A DNA stretch of 64,000 nt from NCBI GenBank assembly GCA_029717555.1, contig JAMDHS010000079.1, positions 1 through 64,000 on the forward strand, written 5' to 3'. Below the pieces are notes generated by a model. It was not told the origin of the DNA. It searched no databases and worked only from the letters and a program-made list of their open reading frames with translations. Made by a program: the position numbers and the translations under genes. Below are positions 11,601 to 22,350 of this stretch, in pieces (positions within the stretch are counted from its first letter, which is position 1; each line of letters begins with the position of its first letter). The stretch comes from Peribolospora baueri. Its lineage: Eukaryota > Basidiomycota > Peribolosporomycetes > Peribolosporales > Peribolosporaceae.

Positions 11601-14600
11601 CCCAGCCAGTTCGACGCCCTCGCGTCTTTCCGCTTCGCGCACGGAGCCGGATCACCTCCGCGGCCGTCAAACTCGGCGGCGAGCATCGAAGGTCCGATGC
11701 GGGACGACCAGGTCCCCAAACCTGCCTTCAACCCTGCGGCCAAAGAGTTCACTTTCAAGGCCCACGCTCCGCCTTTTATGCCCACGCTGGGCCGATCGGC
11801 GGGCAAGGCCATCGCCGCCGCCGCCGCCGGCAGTGGCGAGCAGCCTTCGGCGATGGACACGTCGCGATTCAGCTTCACCGTGGACAACGTCCAACGTCCA
11901 TCGCAGAACCGAGGCCCTCCCGCGGCAGCAGCCGTTCCTGCTGCCGATCACGCGCCGCTCGTGCACAAGCCCACCAGCAAGGCCATCCCCATCGTGCGGC
12001 CGGATTCGGCTGGGCGGGGAGACAGTCAGGGCCAGCGGGCGGAGGAGAAGGAGATCGGGTTTAGCCCTTCGAGCCCCAACAAGGAGAACACTCGCCCCGG
12101 CCTACTTACCGTCTTCAGCAATCAGCTTCAGGCCGCTCGCTCCGTATCTCCGATTCCCGAGCGCTCGGAGCCTCCCTCGAGCCCTATGCGCCCCACGTCC
12201 GCCTTCCGTCCACCTCTACAGGTGCAGCGGCAGTCTCAAATCGCCAGTGTCTCGAGCGCTCAGGCCACCGGCGTGCGCACGCCAATGGACGACGTCAACT
12301 CGTTGGAGACGATGAGCGACGCTTCGGAGATCGACACCGACGAACTGATCGAGGAGCTCGGCGAGCGCGTCGAGAAGAGCCTCGAGGGCTGGGCAGCCAA
12401 GATCCTCGACGAGGTCACCATCCTCGGCCAAGTCCGGCCGGCGCTGAGCGCTTCCATGGACATCTTTGAGAGAGACGCTCTCGTGGATGGCTTTGCCGTG
12501 CGGGTCGAGAAGATGATGGAGGCGTACCACAGCAGGCTCGCTTCGCTTCACGAGAAGACGACGAAGGCGACGGCGGCGGCGACCGCTGAGGCCGTCGCGG
12601 CCAAGCTACCGCCCCCTTCTTCGGCCGCCTTGATCACATCGACTCCCGCGACTGCCGCGCCGGTCCCCGCTCCTCCCAGGACGAAGGAGCTGGACGCGGA
12701 GGGCGAGCTCGACTTCGACTACGTCCAGGAGGTTCTCGAGGGCATGAATAAGAGCCTCATCCGCGAGATGACCGACGTCATCCTTGCCGCGCGCCCGCCC
12801 CAGCATCCTCCGGCCGAGCTGAGCTTCGAGGCGTCCGAGAGCCTCTCCAACTTAGTCACCAACAAGCTCCGACCGCTCTTTGCCAGCGTAGAGCAGTTGG
12901 AGAAGGGACAGAGGCAGGAGATTGTTGACGCCGTCGAGTCCATCCTCGAGGAGAACTTCCAGCGCTCCCAGGTCAAGGCCGCCGCGGAGCGACAGGAGGT
13001 TGCTCATGTCATGGCGGACCGCATCGGGGAGCGATTGACGGTGTTCGAGCGGATCCTCGGCGAGGAAAGGGAGACCGGGAGGGAGCAGACGGCCGCTCAG
13101 CTCATCAACAGCCTTTTGCCCCACCTCGATTCGCTCAAGTCTGATACGGTTGATCCCGACCAAGTCGCCGCTCGCGTCGTGGAGATTCTCGCGCCAATGA
13201 TCAAGGGCATCACCGAGACCTGGGGCGAACAGCGTGCTCTTCCGACGCCGTCTCCCAGCTTCGACAGCAGCTTCAACTCGGCTCACAGCCGCGAGGAGTT
13301 GTCGGACACGGTCGTGGAGAAGATGCTTCCCTTCCTCAACGCCATCAAGATGGACCCGATCGACACCGACACTCTCGTGAAGAAGGTGGCCGAGATCGTA
13401 GCTTCCCGGTCGATCGAGCATCTCGTCGACTTAAGCCCGGTCACCGCTTTGCTCGAACCGCTCGTGGCCAAGCAGGACGAAGTCAGGCGCGTAAGCAAGG
13501 CGCTCCTGGCGCAACACCACGAGGTCGAGAGCACGCTCGGCTCCCTCCCAGGCGCTATTAACGCGAAGACGGAGATATTCCTCGCCTCCAGTCAGGAGGC
13601 GCTCGACAAGCAAGAGGAGGCGCTCAACAAGCAAGACGTTGTGTTGGCCGAAATCAGGCAGCTCAAGGAGCTATCAAGGGCGTCCTCGGATGACCGCGTG
13701 CAACGGCTAGAGGACGAGCGTGAGCGCCTGATCGCCAAGATCGAGGAGATGCGAGCCGCGGCAGTGGCCAAGGAGTCGGAATCAGCCGACCTGCGGGAGA
13801 AGCTCAGCGCGGCGGAAGGCGTCAACGAGGAGCTGCGCACCTCGCTGGAAAAGCTCGAGGGCCGCCTCGGCGCTGCTGAGAACGACGTGGGCGAGCTGAC
13901 TGCCAAGCTCGAGTCCTTCCGCGAGCGCGAGGAGCAGTGGCACGAAGCCGAGCGCGAGAGGGAGAAGCACGTGGGCGAGCTCAACGTGCACATTGCGGAA
14001 CTTCGTTCCGAGAAGGACAGCAGTCGACGCGAGGCCGAGGTCGTAGCACGCGAGCTGCAAGAGCTTCGACAGGACGCTGAAGTTCGAAGACGAGAAGCCG
14101 AGCAAATGCGCAGTGAGCGCGCCGCCGAAAGGGAGGAGGCGGCGAAGGAGAAGGCGGATTGGGTGGAGGAGCGGGCTGAATGGGTCAAAGCGCGAGCCGA
14201 CTTTGCCCAGGAGAAGAACGGCTGGACCGCCCAGCAGAACGCCTGGGTGCGTGAACGGGAGGAGTGGGCTCAAGAGAAGGCTGAGTGGAGCAAGGAGCGG
14301 GCCGAGTGGGTCAAAGAGAAGGACTTCTGGGCCCAGGAGCGCGCCGAGATGGCCAAGCAGCTTCAACAGGCCCGCGGCGCCGAGAGCGAGCTCCGTCAGA
14401 CAGTCAAGACCATGGAGAAGGAGCGCGCCAGCGCCGAAAAGGAACGCACCAAGGAGGACAAGGAGCGGCAGGTCGAGATGCGCGAGTTGGTAGAGCGCAG
14501 CAAGACTCTCGAGGGCGAGACATCTGCGCTTGTGAAGCGTATCGCCAGTCAGGATGAGAAGATTGGCAACCTGCAGCGAGTTACAGCTACGCAGAAGCAG

Positions 14601-15308
14601 CAGGCCGCGCAGGCGCAGCAGCGCCTCTCTGAGGCGGACAAGAAGACGCGCGACTATGAGGACAAGACGAGGGAGCTCGATATTTCTAAGGTCAAGATCG
14701 ACGAGCTTACACGGCGCCTCGAGGACAAGGAAGGCGTTGAGGCGAAGTTGAAAGCCAGTCAAGAGTCTGAGAATGTGAGCCGTTCGTCCGAGCGTCTGTC
14801 GCCATCGGAATTGCGGCGCGTTGCTGACCTAGACGTCTCTGTTTCTTTCTGGCAGAAACTGAGGGAAGAGCTCTCTACATACCACAACCGCTTCCTCGAG
14901 CTCGAGAAGGACCTCATCACAATGAAGGAGAACCTGGTGGGTCGGGACGAGCTTGAAGCAGCCCAAGCCGAGCTTGCCGCCGCTCGCGAAGAGTGTGCCC
15001 AGCTCCGAGGACAGCTCGCTGCCATTCCTCCGCCGCCGCCGCCCCAAAACCTGAATGGTCTCGCGCCGCCGTACAACAACAAGATGACCGGTCAGTTTGG
15101 CGCCTATCCTGGATTCACTTCGCCTCAGACTTCCAACGGCGCTGTGGTCAGTCCTACCCCGTCATCTTGGGCGTTCATGCGGCCGAGCGGAGGCTGGACG
15201 CCCAGTAGATCCGTTTCTCCCGTCAAGCCGAGCTTCCACGGCTCCCCGTCCATTGCCGAGACGGCGACGTCGGAGCGCACGCTTGATGAGAGTGGATGGT
15301 GGAGTTGA
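8693..15308 (+). CDS. Giant protein: Pro/Ser-rich N-terminus and long coiled-coil C-terminal half
   Basis: Three exons, 8693-9784, 9858-14774 and 14856-15308, give about 2153 aa in one consistent frame. The start MNPNAPVFGASPQRPSQPGQ is chosen because it follows a long pyrimidine-rich leader. Residues 1-170 are Pro/Gln-rich, followed by an RGG-like patch (GRGGKRGPLKGAGRGGG). Next comes a block with WARNPLPPSERPEDVLQPPP and IDIYLPGQAAWAEYNQARI. The middle is disordered and holds repeated F-x-F motifs (PEFVFGTKP, NFTFTAPGPK, KEFTFKAHAPP, RFSFTVD). Roughly residues 1240-2050 form a nearly continuous heptad coiled coil, with a repeated W/E segment (WVEERAEW, WVREREEWAQEKAEW). I do not recognise a named family. 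A structural or scaffold role (polarity, cytoskeleton or RNA granules) is a guess from architecture. Intron 2 is in frame, see separate entry. Confidence 0.8.
14775..14855 (+). other. 81-nt in-frame intron of the giant coiled-coil gene
   Basis: The donor GTGAGC at 14775 and acceptor CTGGCAG ending at 14855 enclose a GCTGACC branch-like motif. The length is a multiple of three and there is no in-frame stop, so retention would add 27 residues to the coiled coil instead of truncating it. The splice signals are good, so removal is the default expectation. Confidence 0.65.
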
Positions 15309-15782
15309 GCTCGCCCAGTCGCGCACCACTAGCGTGTCGTTCGTTACCCTTCCTTCCCTTCGTTTTCTTCCCATTGCTACCCACCTAGCTTAATTTCGTG
15401 CCGCCTCTGACGGCCAGGTCCACGTTTCGATTGCATTCACACGTTTGGCCCACCTTCAGCGCGCACACGTGATACCATGTTCACCGCTCCTTTTCTGGTC
15501 TCTGCATGGAATATTATTCCCTCGATCGGGCGTTGGACCAAAATGAAGTTTGATATCGCCCACCTTGATTAATTTATGAGGGAGGCAGACCGGTGTGGGG
15601 CACAAGGGGATGCTGATGCGTTAACTCATAACGAGATTGCTCTCCTGTACGCTCCGAAAGCCTCGTCGCTCTCTACCAAGACGAACGTGTCGCTCTGGTT
15701 CAGGTCGACAAAACATACGAACAAACAGAGAGAGGAAGGCGAAAAGGACCCGGAGGGAATGGGCAAGGTAAGGTAAATGAAG
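15309..15782. other. Convergent intergenic region (3' flanks)
   Basis: This lies between the ends of the plus-strand giant gene and the minus-strand F-box gene. It looks like 3' untranslated sequence. It contains a CACGTG near 15467 and no gene that I can support. Confidence 0.5.
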
Positions 15783-18003
15783 TTAGGCACGAATCACGAA
15801 GTAAACCTCAGGAATCCGGGGTTCGTCCCATCGTCGAAGCCGGACATCAACACCCACGTCATCGCCCGTCGAAGGCGTCATCGGAATGTCTCGCTGGATC
15901 TGTGCAAGCAAACAAGGCGTTTCGAAATTTCTTCAGCGACAGGAATACCATAGAGACGCATGGCAACACTTGCCGGCTTGACAGACTCACGAGCCAGACT
16001 CTAGCGCCGAACCCGATCTGCCGAAGATCGGGTGAACAGCTCTCGGCCAAAGCTTGCATCTCGGCTTCCCAATAGTCGATACCCGTGCCAGACCCGGCGA
16101 GGATGTGGAGGGACTCGAGATTGGAAAGGCGGGATAGATGGGAGCATAGCGTATCCTGATCACCGAGGCGGGGCGTCAGCCAGAAATGAATCGGTGTCTC
16201 AACGACGGGAGCTGAGGCAATGAAGAAAAGAGAGAGAAATGCAGCTCACGAGATCGTTCTCGAAAAGCTGCACCACGAGGTCCCTAATGCCTTTGCCTCT
16301 CTCCGCAATATTACGGACCTGCTCCAAACTGACAAGGACGCTGTGGATGACGAGCTTCCTGAGCTTTGGTCGGTCCATCAGCGCGTCTAGGAGATGATAG
16401 TCGAACAGGGGAAGGCCTCTCGGTTCGAGGCTCAGATTGGCCATGGCCTGAGCCAGTTGGATTTGCGCCGTAGGACTAGTCGCACTCTGGGGGGCGCTCC
16501 ACGCGGTCGACGTAGGAACGGGCCCCGGCGAAGTTTGAGGGGTTGGAGCGTGTGCGACGGCAAGTCGTGGAAGGGAGTGACCGATAGCAGCGTTGACGGA
16601 GCCTACCGGCGGGATCGGCTGAGCGGCAGCTGGCGTCTTTCCAGAGGAATAATGCGTAAACGACTCGAGGTTGGGGCATGCGGACACGAGCGCACATAGG
16701 GAAGCGTAGAAGTCCGCGGCGATGACGGAGGACTTGGGGTACGTGATCGACAGTAATCGTAGCTTGGTTAGGTGAGCTGATGCTTGGACTAGCAAGGATG
16801 GTTGCTGTGAGGACAAGGAAGGAAAAAGCCACAACGCTCGTGGTTGACTTAACTGACTTCTGCGCTTGAGAGGTGCAAAAAAGGCTCACGATGGAAAGGT
16901 GCTCTAATGCCAGCTCTCGCATGCCGTCACGAGAGCCATTGAGGATCGGCAAAACGCCTTGGCCGGTCACGGCTTTGCAACCAGCCAAAGATAATCGAGT
17001 GAGTTGGGGAAGGTAAGGGGCCATAGCAATGAGCAGGTCGTCCGTAATGATAGAGGAATCCTAAAAAATAGAAAGAAAGGAGGAGACTCAATGAGCTAAG
17101 ACGTTGTTGATGCTCGCCCCATCTATGTTGACGTACCTTGCAAAGGATCGTGAGGCCCTCGAGACCGCCTTCTCCTTTCTCCTGATCGGCTTCATATAAC
17201 CGTTGAACCATTAGGGGCAAAGCTTGGGCAACTCTCCGGTCCGGCATGACCACTCCGAAGTTTTTGATCCCTTTTAGGTGACAGAGCTGTTCCGGATCCC
17301 ATGTTCTCGAGTCGCCGTTCAGCTCTAGCGTCTCGAGAGAGGGTAGAGAGCTGATGATAGTCCGCAAGAGTCGGTCATTCCTGCAAGATAAACAAAGAAG
17401 ACAGGAGATCAAGCGTGAGAAACATATCCACTGTAATGCAGAAAGAGCCTTCCTCAACAAAACTTAACAATGAGCCTGTCCTCGTCCAAATCAATCGTCG
17501 CAAGTTCCTTGCATGTTGCAATGTCCGCTCTATGTCGATCTCTAATTGCTCCAGCCTCTCAGCGCACAGCCCAAACGGAAAGACGCGTAGCTCTGTCAAA
17601 AGATAAACGGGGAGGCGTCTATGTGATTGAATGCAATGAGCAGGACTAAGAGCGATAAACTCACCGATATTTCTAAGGTACTTTGCATACTCCGGCTTGC
17701 TCCCCAGGGTGGTGAACACCTTCAAGACCCTCCTCTGATCTCGCAGCCATAAGCGCTCATAGAGGAGTGGCAGTGCAAACTAAAAAGAAAAAGCGCAAAC
17801 CGGAAGGCAATTAGTGATCAGTAGGCAGATGTTTGAAAGGAGCCCCGCCCAAGCCATTGCGCGAAGAAAAAGCGCGGCGCGCTCACGGTCTGGAGAAGTT
17901 TGCTCGTTCGACAGCACGCTGCGAGGTCAGCGACGCGGTGTCTGAGATGAGAGAGCACTTCGGGCAGGATCTCGACCGGCAAGTCCTGGAAGGTCAGCGC
18001 CAT
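15783..18003 (-). CDS. F-box/leucine-rich-repeat protein
   Basis: About seven exons. MALTFQDLPVEILPEVLSHL at the start is a classic F-box, the Skp1-binding part of an SCF ubiquitin ligase. Downstream exons carry leucine-rich repeats typical of substrate-recognition domains: LRTIISSLPSLETLELNGD, YLPQLTRLSLAGCKAVTG and PNLESFTHYSSGK, then a linker rich in Pro/Ala/Thr and another LRR-like block (RPKLRKLVIHSVLVSLEQV). The last exon ends with IPEVYFVIRA and a TAA at 15783-15785. An upstream in-frame Met (18081) would extend the protein by 26 residues, but the 18003 Met places the F-box directly at the N-terminus as in most family members. The substrate cannot be inferred. A Ty1/copia relic begins about 85 bp upstream of the chosen start. 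Confidence 0.8.
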
Positions 18004-18087
18004 GCTTGGCGTACATCGAGGGCGATGGCAAGCAGATGTGAGGTGAGAGCAGCCGTGCTCAGTCATGTGCGGAGCGATCATGCTTAG

Positions 18088-18700
18088 TCAGCCATGAGAT
18101 AAGTTGGGCGGCACCTGTTGGGGACTCGTCATTCCGCTGACCATCTTGACCATTTTCTTTACGTTATCAACGTCGCCTAGGTGTCCAAGGCGCTTGTGCA
18201 AGGTTTTGAGCTTGCCGCTTTGCTCCTTGGCTGGGTAAGCTCGTGTCTTGTCATCGTCGACTTGGCAGGCCGTTCCTTCGAGCTTGTAGATTCCGTTGCT
18301 GGCCACTCCGGTCGCAACGACCCTTTTTGGCCTTGTTTGCATGAAGCTGATGATTCCGTTCTTGCTTTCCACCTTCAGATGGTGTTGCTTGGGCTCCCTT
18401 ATTGAAATGAGGTTTACTGTCATACCAGGGACGTATAGAACGTCACTCAGAAGAACGTCATTACCCTGCTTGGTCCTGAACTTGACACATCCCTTGCCGA
18501 CGGCTTGCAGCTCTTGTCCGCTCCAAAGATGATCGTCCTCGTCTTCTTCAAATTCTGGAGTCCCCTGACTACGTCTACTTCAGCCGTCATGACAGAAGGA
18601 TCATCCACCAGACGACGCCGAGGTACACACCTCAGTGGAATGGAGTCGCCGAGAGGGCGAACCGCACTTTGATGGAGAGTCCCCAACAGCACCTAAACGT
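18088..18700. mobile_element. Ty1/copia LTR-retrotransposon relic, scrambled
   Basis: On the minus strand (about 18088-18560) the translation resembles the end of the copia protease region and the GAG-pre-integrase segment: MTVNLISIREPK and LHKRLGHLGDVDNVKKMV. On the plus strand (about 18600-18690) it resembles the copia integrase core: TPRYTPQWNGVAERANRTL. The two pieces of one Pol polyprotein therefore lie in opposite orientation, which shows rearrangement. No reverse transcriptase or LTRs were found. It is a broken fossil fragment; age is probably old. Confidence 0.75.
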
Positions 18701-19270
18701 CATTTTGACTTGTAGTCGCCCAAACTAGTCTCATTCTCCACTAAGCTGCAATGCCTCATCACAGTCTCAGCGCCTCGTTATCTAGAGAGGCAGCGCGTGC
18801 GATTTCAGCAAGATGGGGAGGCCTTCGTGGCCGTTCCCGTTTTAACAAGCGTCCCTAGAAGTCGCCTGTGTCTCTTCTGCACACCCCGGCTCGCCGGTTA
18901 GCTGCATCTGAAGGCCTCTCATGCACTCACGCCTACGTGGCGGCTAAGAAGCTTTCTAACTTTCAAAGATGCCATGCAGTGACAACCTGTGCACCGGGTG
19001 AAAGGACGACTCGACGAATCAAGCGGAGAACAAGGGGAAGAAGGCTTTGTATCGGGGGCGCGAGGGCGGATACGGCGTGGTCCACCAGGATGGCAAGTCC
19101 ATCCATCAACCTTGCACGTCCACGAAGAGCTTCTAAAGCGGAGACGCTCGCAAGGTTCGCCTTTGGGCCGCAATGCCGCAGGCATCTATTCTCCAATATT
19201 CCATTCCGAGCCCTCTGACCTCATACGCGAAGCCTGAGACCCCGCATCCTTCCGCTCGTTGCTGCTGGTG
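18701..19270. other. Intergenic stretch after the copia relic
   Basis: No gene or element part could be recognised. It may hold further decayed copia sequence and the 3' flank of the UPF0303 gene. Open frames here give compositionally unremarkable translations without family matches. Confidence 0.4.
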
Positions 19271-19885
19271 CTAGCGCTGCAGTTGTTGCTTGAGGATGAT
19301 GTCGGCCATGGCGTTGACGACGATCGCATGGTCCTCCTCCTGCTTGAGGCCGCTCACAACGACGGCGCCGATACAGCCGACGCCCTGGACATTGATGGGG
19401 AATCCGCCACCGGCGGCTGCGTACTCCGTCTCTGGCAGGCCAAGCTGCTTTCCCTGGAGGGCAAGGGAGAAGCGGACGCCGATGGAGCTGCGGCCGAAGC
19501 GGATGACCGTGTTGCGCTTTTTGCGCACCCAGTCGTCGTTGCTCGGCGCGCTGCCGTCGAGGGCAGCGTAGTAGACAATGCGTCCAAGGGAGTAGACGCA
19601 GATCGACACACCTTCCTCGCCTGGTGAGCGGGGATAGAAGAGAGAGAGGACGAGGGAGCGGAGGTGGTCGCCAAGTTCGTAGGAGGTGGACGCGGAGAAG
19701 CCGACGGGGAAGACGAGGACTTGTTCGGAGGCAAGGACGGAGACATGAGCGGCGGCCGCCTCCTTCCACCCAGTCGATGCCGAGGAGGAGGCTGCCTTAA
19801 GCTCGGCAAGGCCGCCGCGAACGGACTCAACAACGTCGGAAAAGTGGGTGAGCGACTCGAGCGAGACGGCGGTGCGGTCAGTCAT
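19271..19885 (-). CDS. UPF0303/haem-degrading-domain (HbpS-like) protein, YBR137W-type
   Basis: Single exon, 204 aa, start MTDRTAVSLESLTHF. The C-terminal half carries the family signature: GLPETEYAAAGGGFPINVQG followed by VGCIGAVVVSGLKQEEDHAI. A central RKKRNTVIRFGRSSIGVRFS segment also matches. The length fits the family. Related bacterial HbpS binds or degrades haem, while yeast YBR137W is linked to the GET/tail-anchored-protein pathway and the exact activity of fungal members is uncertain. It is cytosolic by lack of targeting signals. Two CACGTG boxes one helical turn apart lie 56-71 bp upstream of the start. Confidence 0.85.
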   Translation of the reverse strand: MTDRTAVSLESLTHFSDVVESVRGGLAELKAASSSASTGWKEAAAAHVSVLASEQVLVFPVGFSASTSYELGDHLRSLVLSLFYPRSPGEEGVSICVYSLGRIVYYAALDGSAPSNDDWVRKKRNTVIRFGRSSIGVRFSLALQGKQLGLPETEYAAAGGGFPINVQGVGCIGAVVVSGLKQEEDHAIVVNAMADIILKQQLQR

Positions 19886-19940
19886 GGTAGAGATGAGAAG
19901 CGACCGTACTCGATCGCACGGGCCTCCCTATCACCATGAG

Positions 19941-19956
19941 CACGTGATGGCACGTG
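19941..19956. promoter_or_regulatory. Tandem E-boxes (CACGTGATGGCACGTG)
   Basis: Two perfect CACGTG palindromes (19941-19946 and 19951-19956) are spaced 10 bp centre to centre, directly upstream of the UPF0303 gene on the minus strand. CACGTG is the core site of bHLH factors such as Cbf1, Pho4 and SREBP-type proteins. Same-face spacing suggests cooperative binding; that part is inference. Confidence 0.6.
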
Positions 19957-20153
19957 TCGCGCAGCCACGACCACGGGTGCATGCTTCGACTACCAGAATT
20001 TGAAGTAGTCCCTCATCCCGTGTCCGTAAGGCCATGGACCTTGGTACTCGCAACGCCGCAAAGCCCACCCTAGTTAACTATGGCCCACCAAGTTAACGTA
20101 CACACACGGACGTCGTAGCAGGTGATAAAGCAGCACAACGGACGGTGCAAAGG

Positions 20154-22000
20154 TCACAGGTCTGCAAAGAAGTCGTTCTTCTTCTTAGGCTTCGGGTCTT
20201 CCTTCCCCCCTTTTCGCCTGCGCTTCTTTTTGGGCTTCACGCTCGTGTCCGATCCATCGCTGTCCTCCTCGTCCACTGGTCCGGATGCAGAGGGAGCAAT
20301 AGCCGGCGATGCTGCAGCGTCGTCTGAGTCCTTGTCTGCCTCAGATGAAACATCGTCCTTCTCCTTGTCTTCCTCGTCCTCGCTATCGGGCTCCAGCAGC
20401 TCCTTCATGTCCGTAATCTTGATCACTTTGTCATGTCCCAAACTTCCCACCCACCTTCCTCCGTTAGCTTGGACCACGCCATCTCCGTCGACGGGTCCGA
20501 CGCCCAGTCCTTTCCCATCGCCACTGGATCGCTTGATGCGCTCGACGGGCATGTCACTGTGAGAGCCGAGGACGCCAATGAACTTGTGTGGCAAGATTTG
20601 CACAACTCGTAGCAGGCCGTCGGAGGAGCCGGTCAGAATGGTGGAATCGTCGATGGTGACCATTGAGTCGACGCTCGACGGATGGCCCGGGAAGCGATCG
20701 ACGCAGTCTCGCAGTCCCTTCGGCGTGGCCCAGATGGACAGAATGCCGAGTTGCGTCCCCACGACGTATTTTTGTCCGCTGACAGCGGGGAAGTAAATGT
20801 CAGCAGGGAACTCGGCGCTCACATTGAGAAACAAAATGAGTATGTAAGCAGTCAGAAGAAGAAACCGAAACACACCCTTTCACCGCGGTGATGGACAAGA
20901 GCTCGTCTTCCTGATCCTCGCTTACTTCATGCTTATTCGACCGAACGTCGGTAACAGAGAGCGTGCCGTCTCCGCTAGATACGGGAATCCGACGACAAGC
21001 TTAACGTTAGGTCAGGCCACATAGAGAGCCCTCAGGCCTTCCAGGGGCTACGGTTGGCTCTGTCAGTCATTGGACAGCTTCTCATACGCACCTGGTACTG
21101 ATAAGCTGCTTCTTGGCACCGACATACATAAAATCGGAGATCCAGTCGAAGTGTTGAGTGTATTCTCGTACGGTCTCCTTCTTCCTTGTATCCCACAGCT
21201 TGATCACGCCGTCGTCGTCACCCGTCGCAAACTGGTTTGGTGTGAATTGACATAATCGAGATATTGGAGCGCTGGTCGAAGAGCGGGATGTAAGGGGTTG
21301 GGGGCAGCAGATATGGAGGGGAAGAACCAAGCGTGAGGAAAAGCAACGGCTTCCTAGACATCACAACGCAACCTTATGGTATCTGTGTGGTGGACTCTAC
21401 CTGTAATACCCGAAGGACTTCAGCAATGGCCAACTCACTCATGAACGTCTAATCGTTCCTCCATCGTCTTCCCGCTCTCAATGTCCATCCTGAAGATCGC
21501 TTTGTCCTTCGTACCGGCCCAGAGGTGTAGTCCGTCTGACGTGACGAATGGACGATGGAAAGAAAACGTACAGGGAGTAGGATAGAGTAGGAATACATGG
21601 TCAGCTCACGCTCCGCACCAGCGACGTTGCATCGCCCCTGAGAGGAGCGCAAAGGCAGACGCTGCTCACCATGATCCATCTCCAAAGCCCTTATGCTCTT
21701 CTTCGTAGGCCTAGCGGTCCACAGCTCCCTATATCTCTTCTTCTCTGTCTGTCCCACAGCTCCTTCGTCACCATCGTCGTCCTCATCGCTCTCATCAACA
21801 TCGCTCCCATTCAAACTTCGCACGTAGCCACCGGCGCCCCTTCCAGCTCGTTCATTGTCATCGCTCGCCGCCGGATCATCCGAAGCGAGGGACGAGAAAT
21901 CGAACGCGGAGACTTTGCCGTTGATGAGGCCTGCGCAGACGATCGGCCGCGAAGGGTGAAAAGCGAGATCGAAAGCGTCGCTCTTGAGTGGAATGTCCAT
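20154..22000 (-). CDS. JIP5: WD-repeat protein JIP5/WDR55, 60S ribosome biogenesis
   Basis: Multi-exon (about five introns). The start MDIPLKSDAFDLAFHPSRPI followed by VCAGLINGKVSAFDF matches the JIP5/WDR55 N-terminus. An acidic insert (GSDVDESDEDDDGDEG) follows in the first WD blade. Further WD40 signatures are FATGDDDGVIKLWDTRK, VGTQLGILSIWATPKGL, VTIDDSTILTGSSDGLLRVV and RWVGSLGHDKVIKITDM. The C-terminal tail is acidic then Lys/Arg-rich (KPKKKRRRKGGKE, then FFADL), a typical nucleolar-type tail. JIP5 is a nucleolar factor needed for large-subunit rRNA processing. The neighbour upstream, in the same orientation, is DBP3, another 60S assembly factor. Confidence 0.88.
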
Positions 22001-22350
22001 GGTATTCGGGTTGAAGGCTGGTCAGACCGGTCGGATGACCGACTGACACGGAGAGGTGTTGTAGTGGCTGTCTGGAGGCGCTCTAGCGACTCGAAGGTCT
22101 CGCGAAGATGCTCTCAGCCGCACACGTTCTTCTTGCTGCGGCAGACGTTGACGAACACGGAATGGATGAGTATTGGATGTCCTCGAACAAGACACACTCC
22201 AGCTCTAAAGGTAATAATACAGGCACAATAGCTCTACCCAACCATGACCAAACCCGGAAAGAGGAGGTATAGTCTAAGCGAACGGATTGCACCAGGAGTC
22301 CTGTCTCTCTAGCTTAATCGTAAAAGGAAGCTTTCGGCCACCTTCCCCGC
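22001..22350. other. Intergenic region between JIP5 start and DBP3 end
   Basis: About 350 bp holds the JIP5 promoter and the DBP3 3' flank. No CACGTG and no other gene was seen. Confidence 0.5.

Noticed and set aside
13782-14762. 326-residue Leu-rich minus-strand open frame inside the giant gene
   Set aside because: It is the antisense shadow of the Glu/Lys-rich coiled coil; Leu runs mirror GAG/AAG codons, and there is no independent gene signal.
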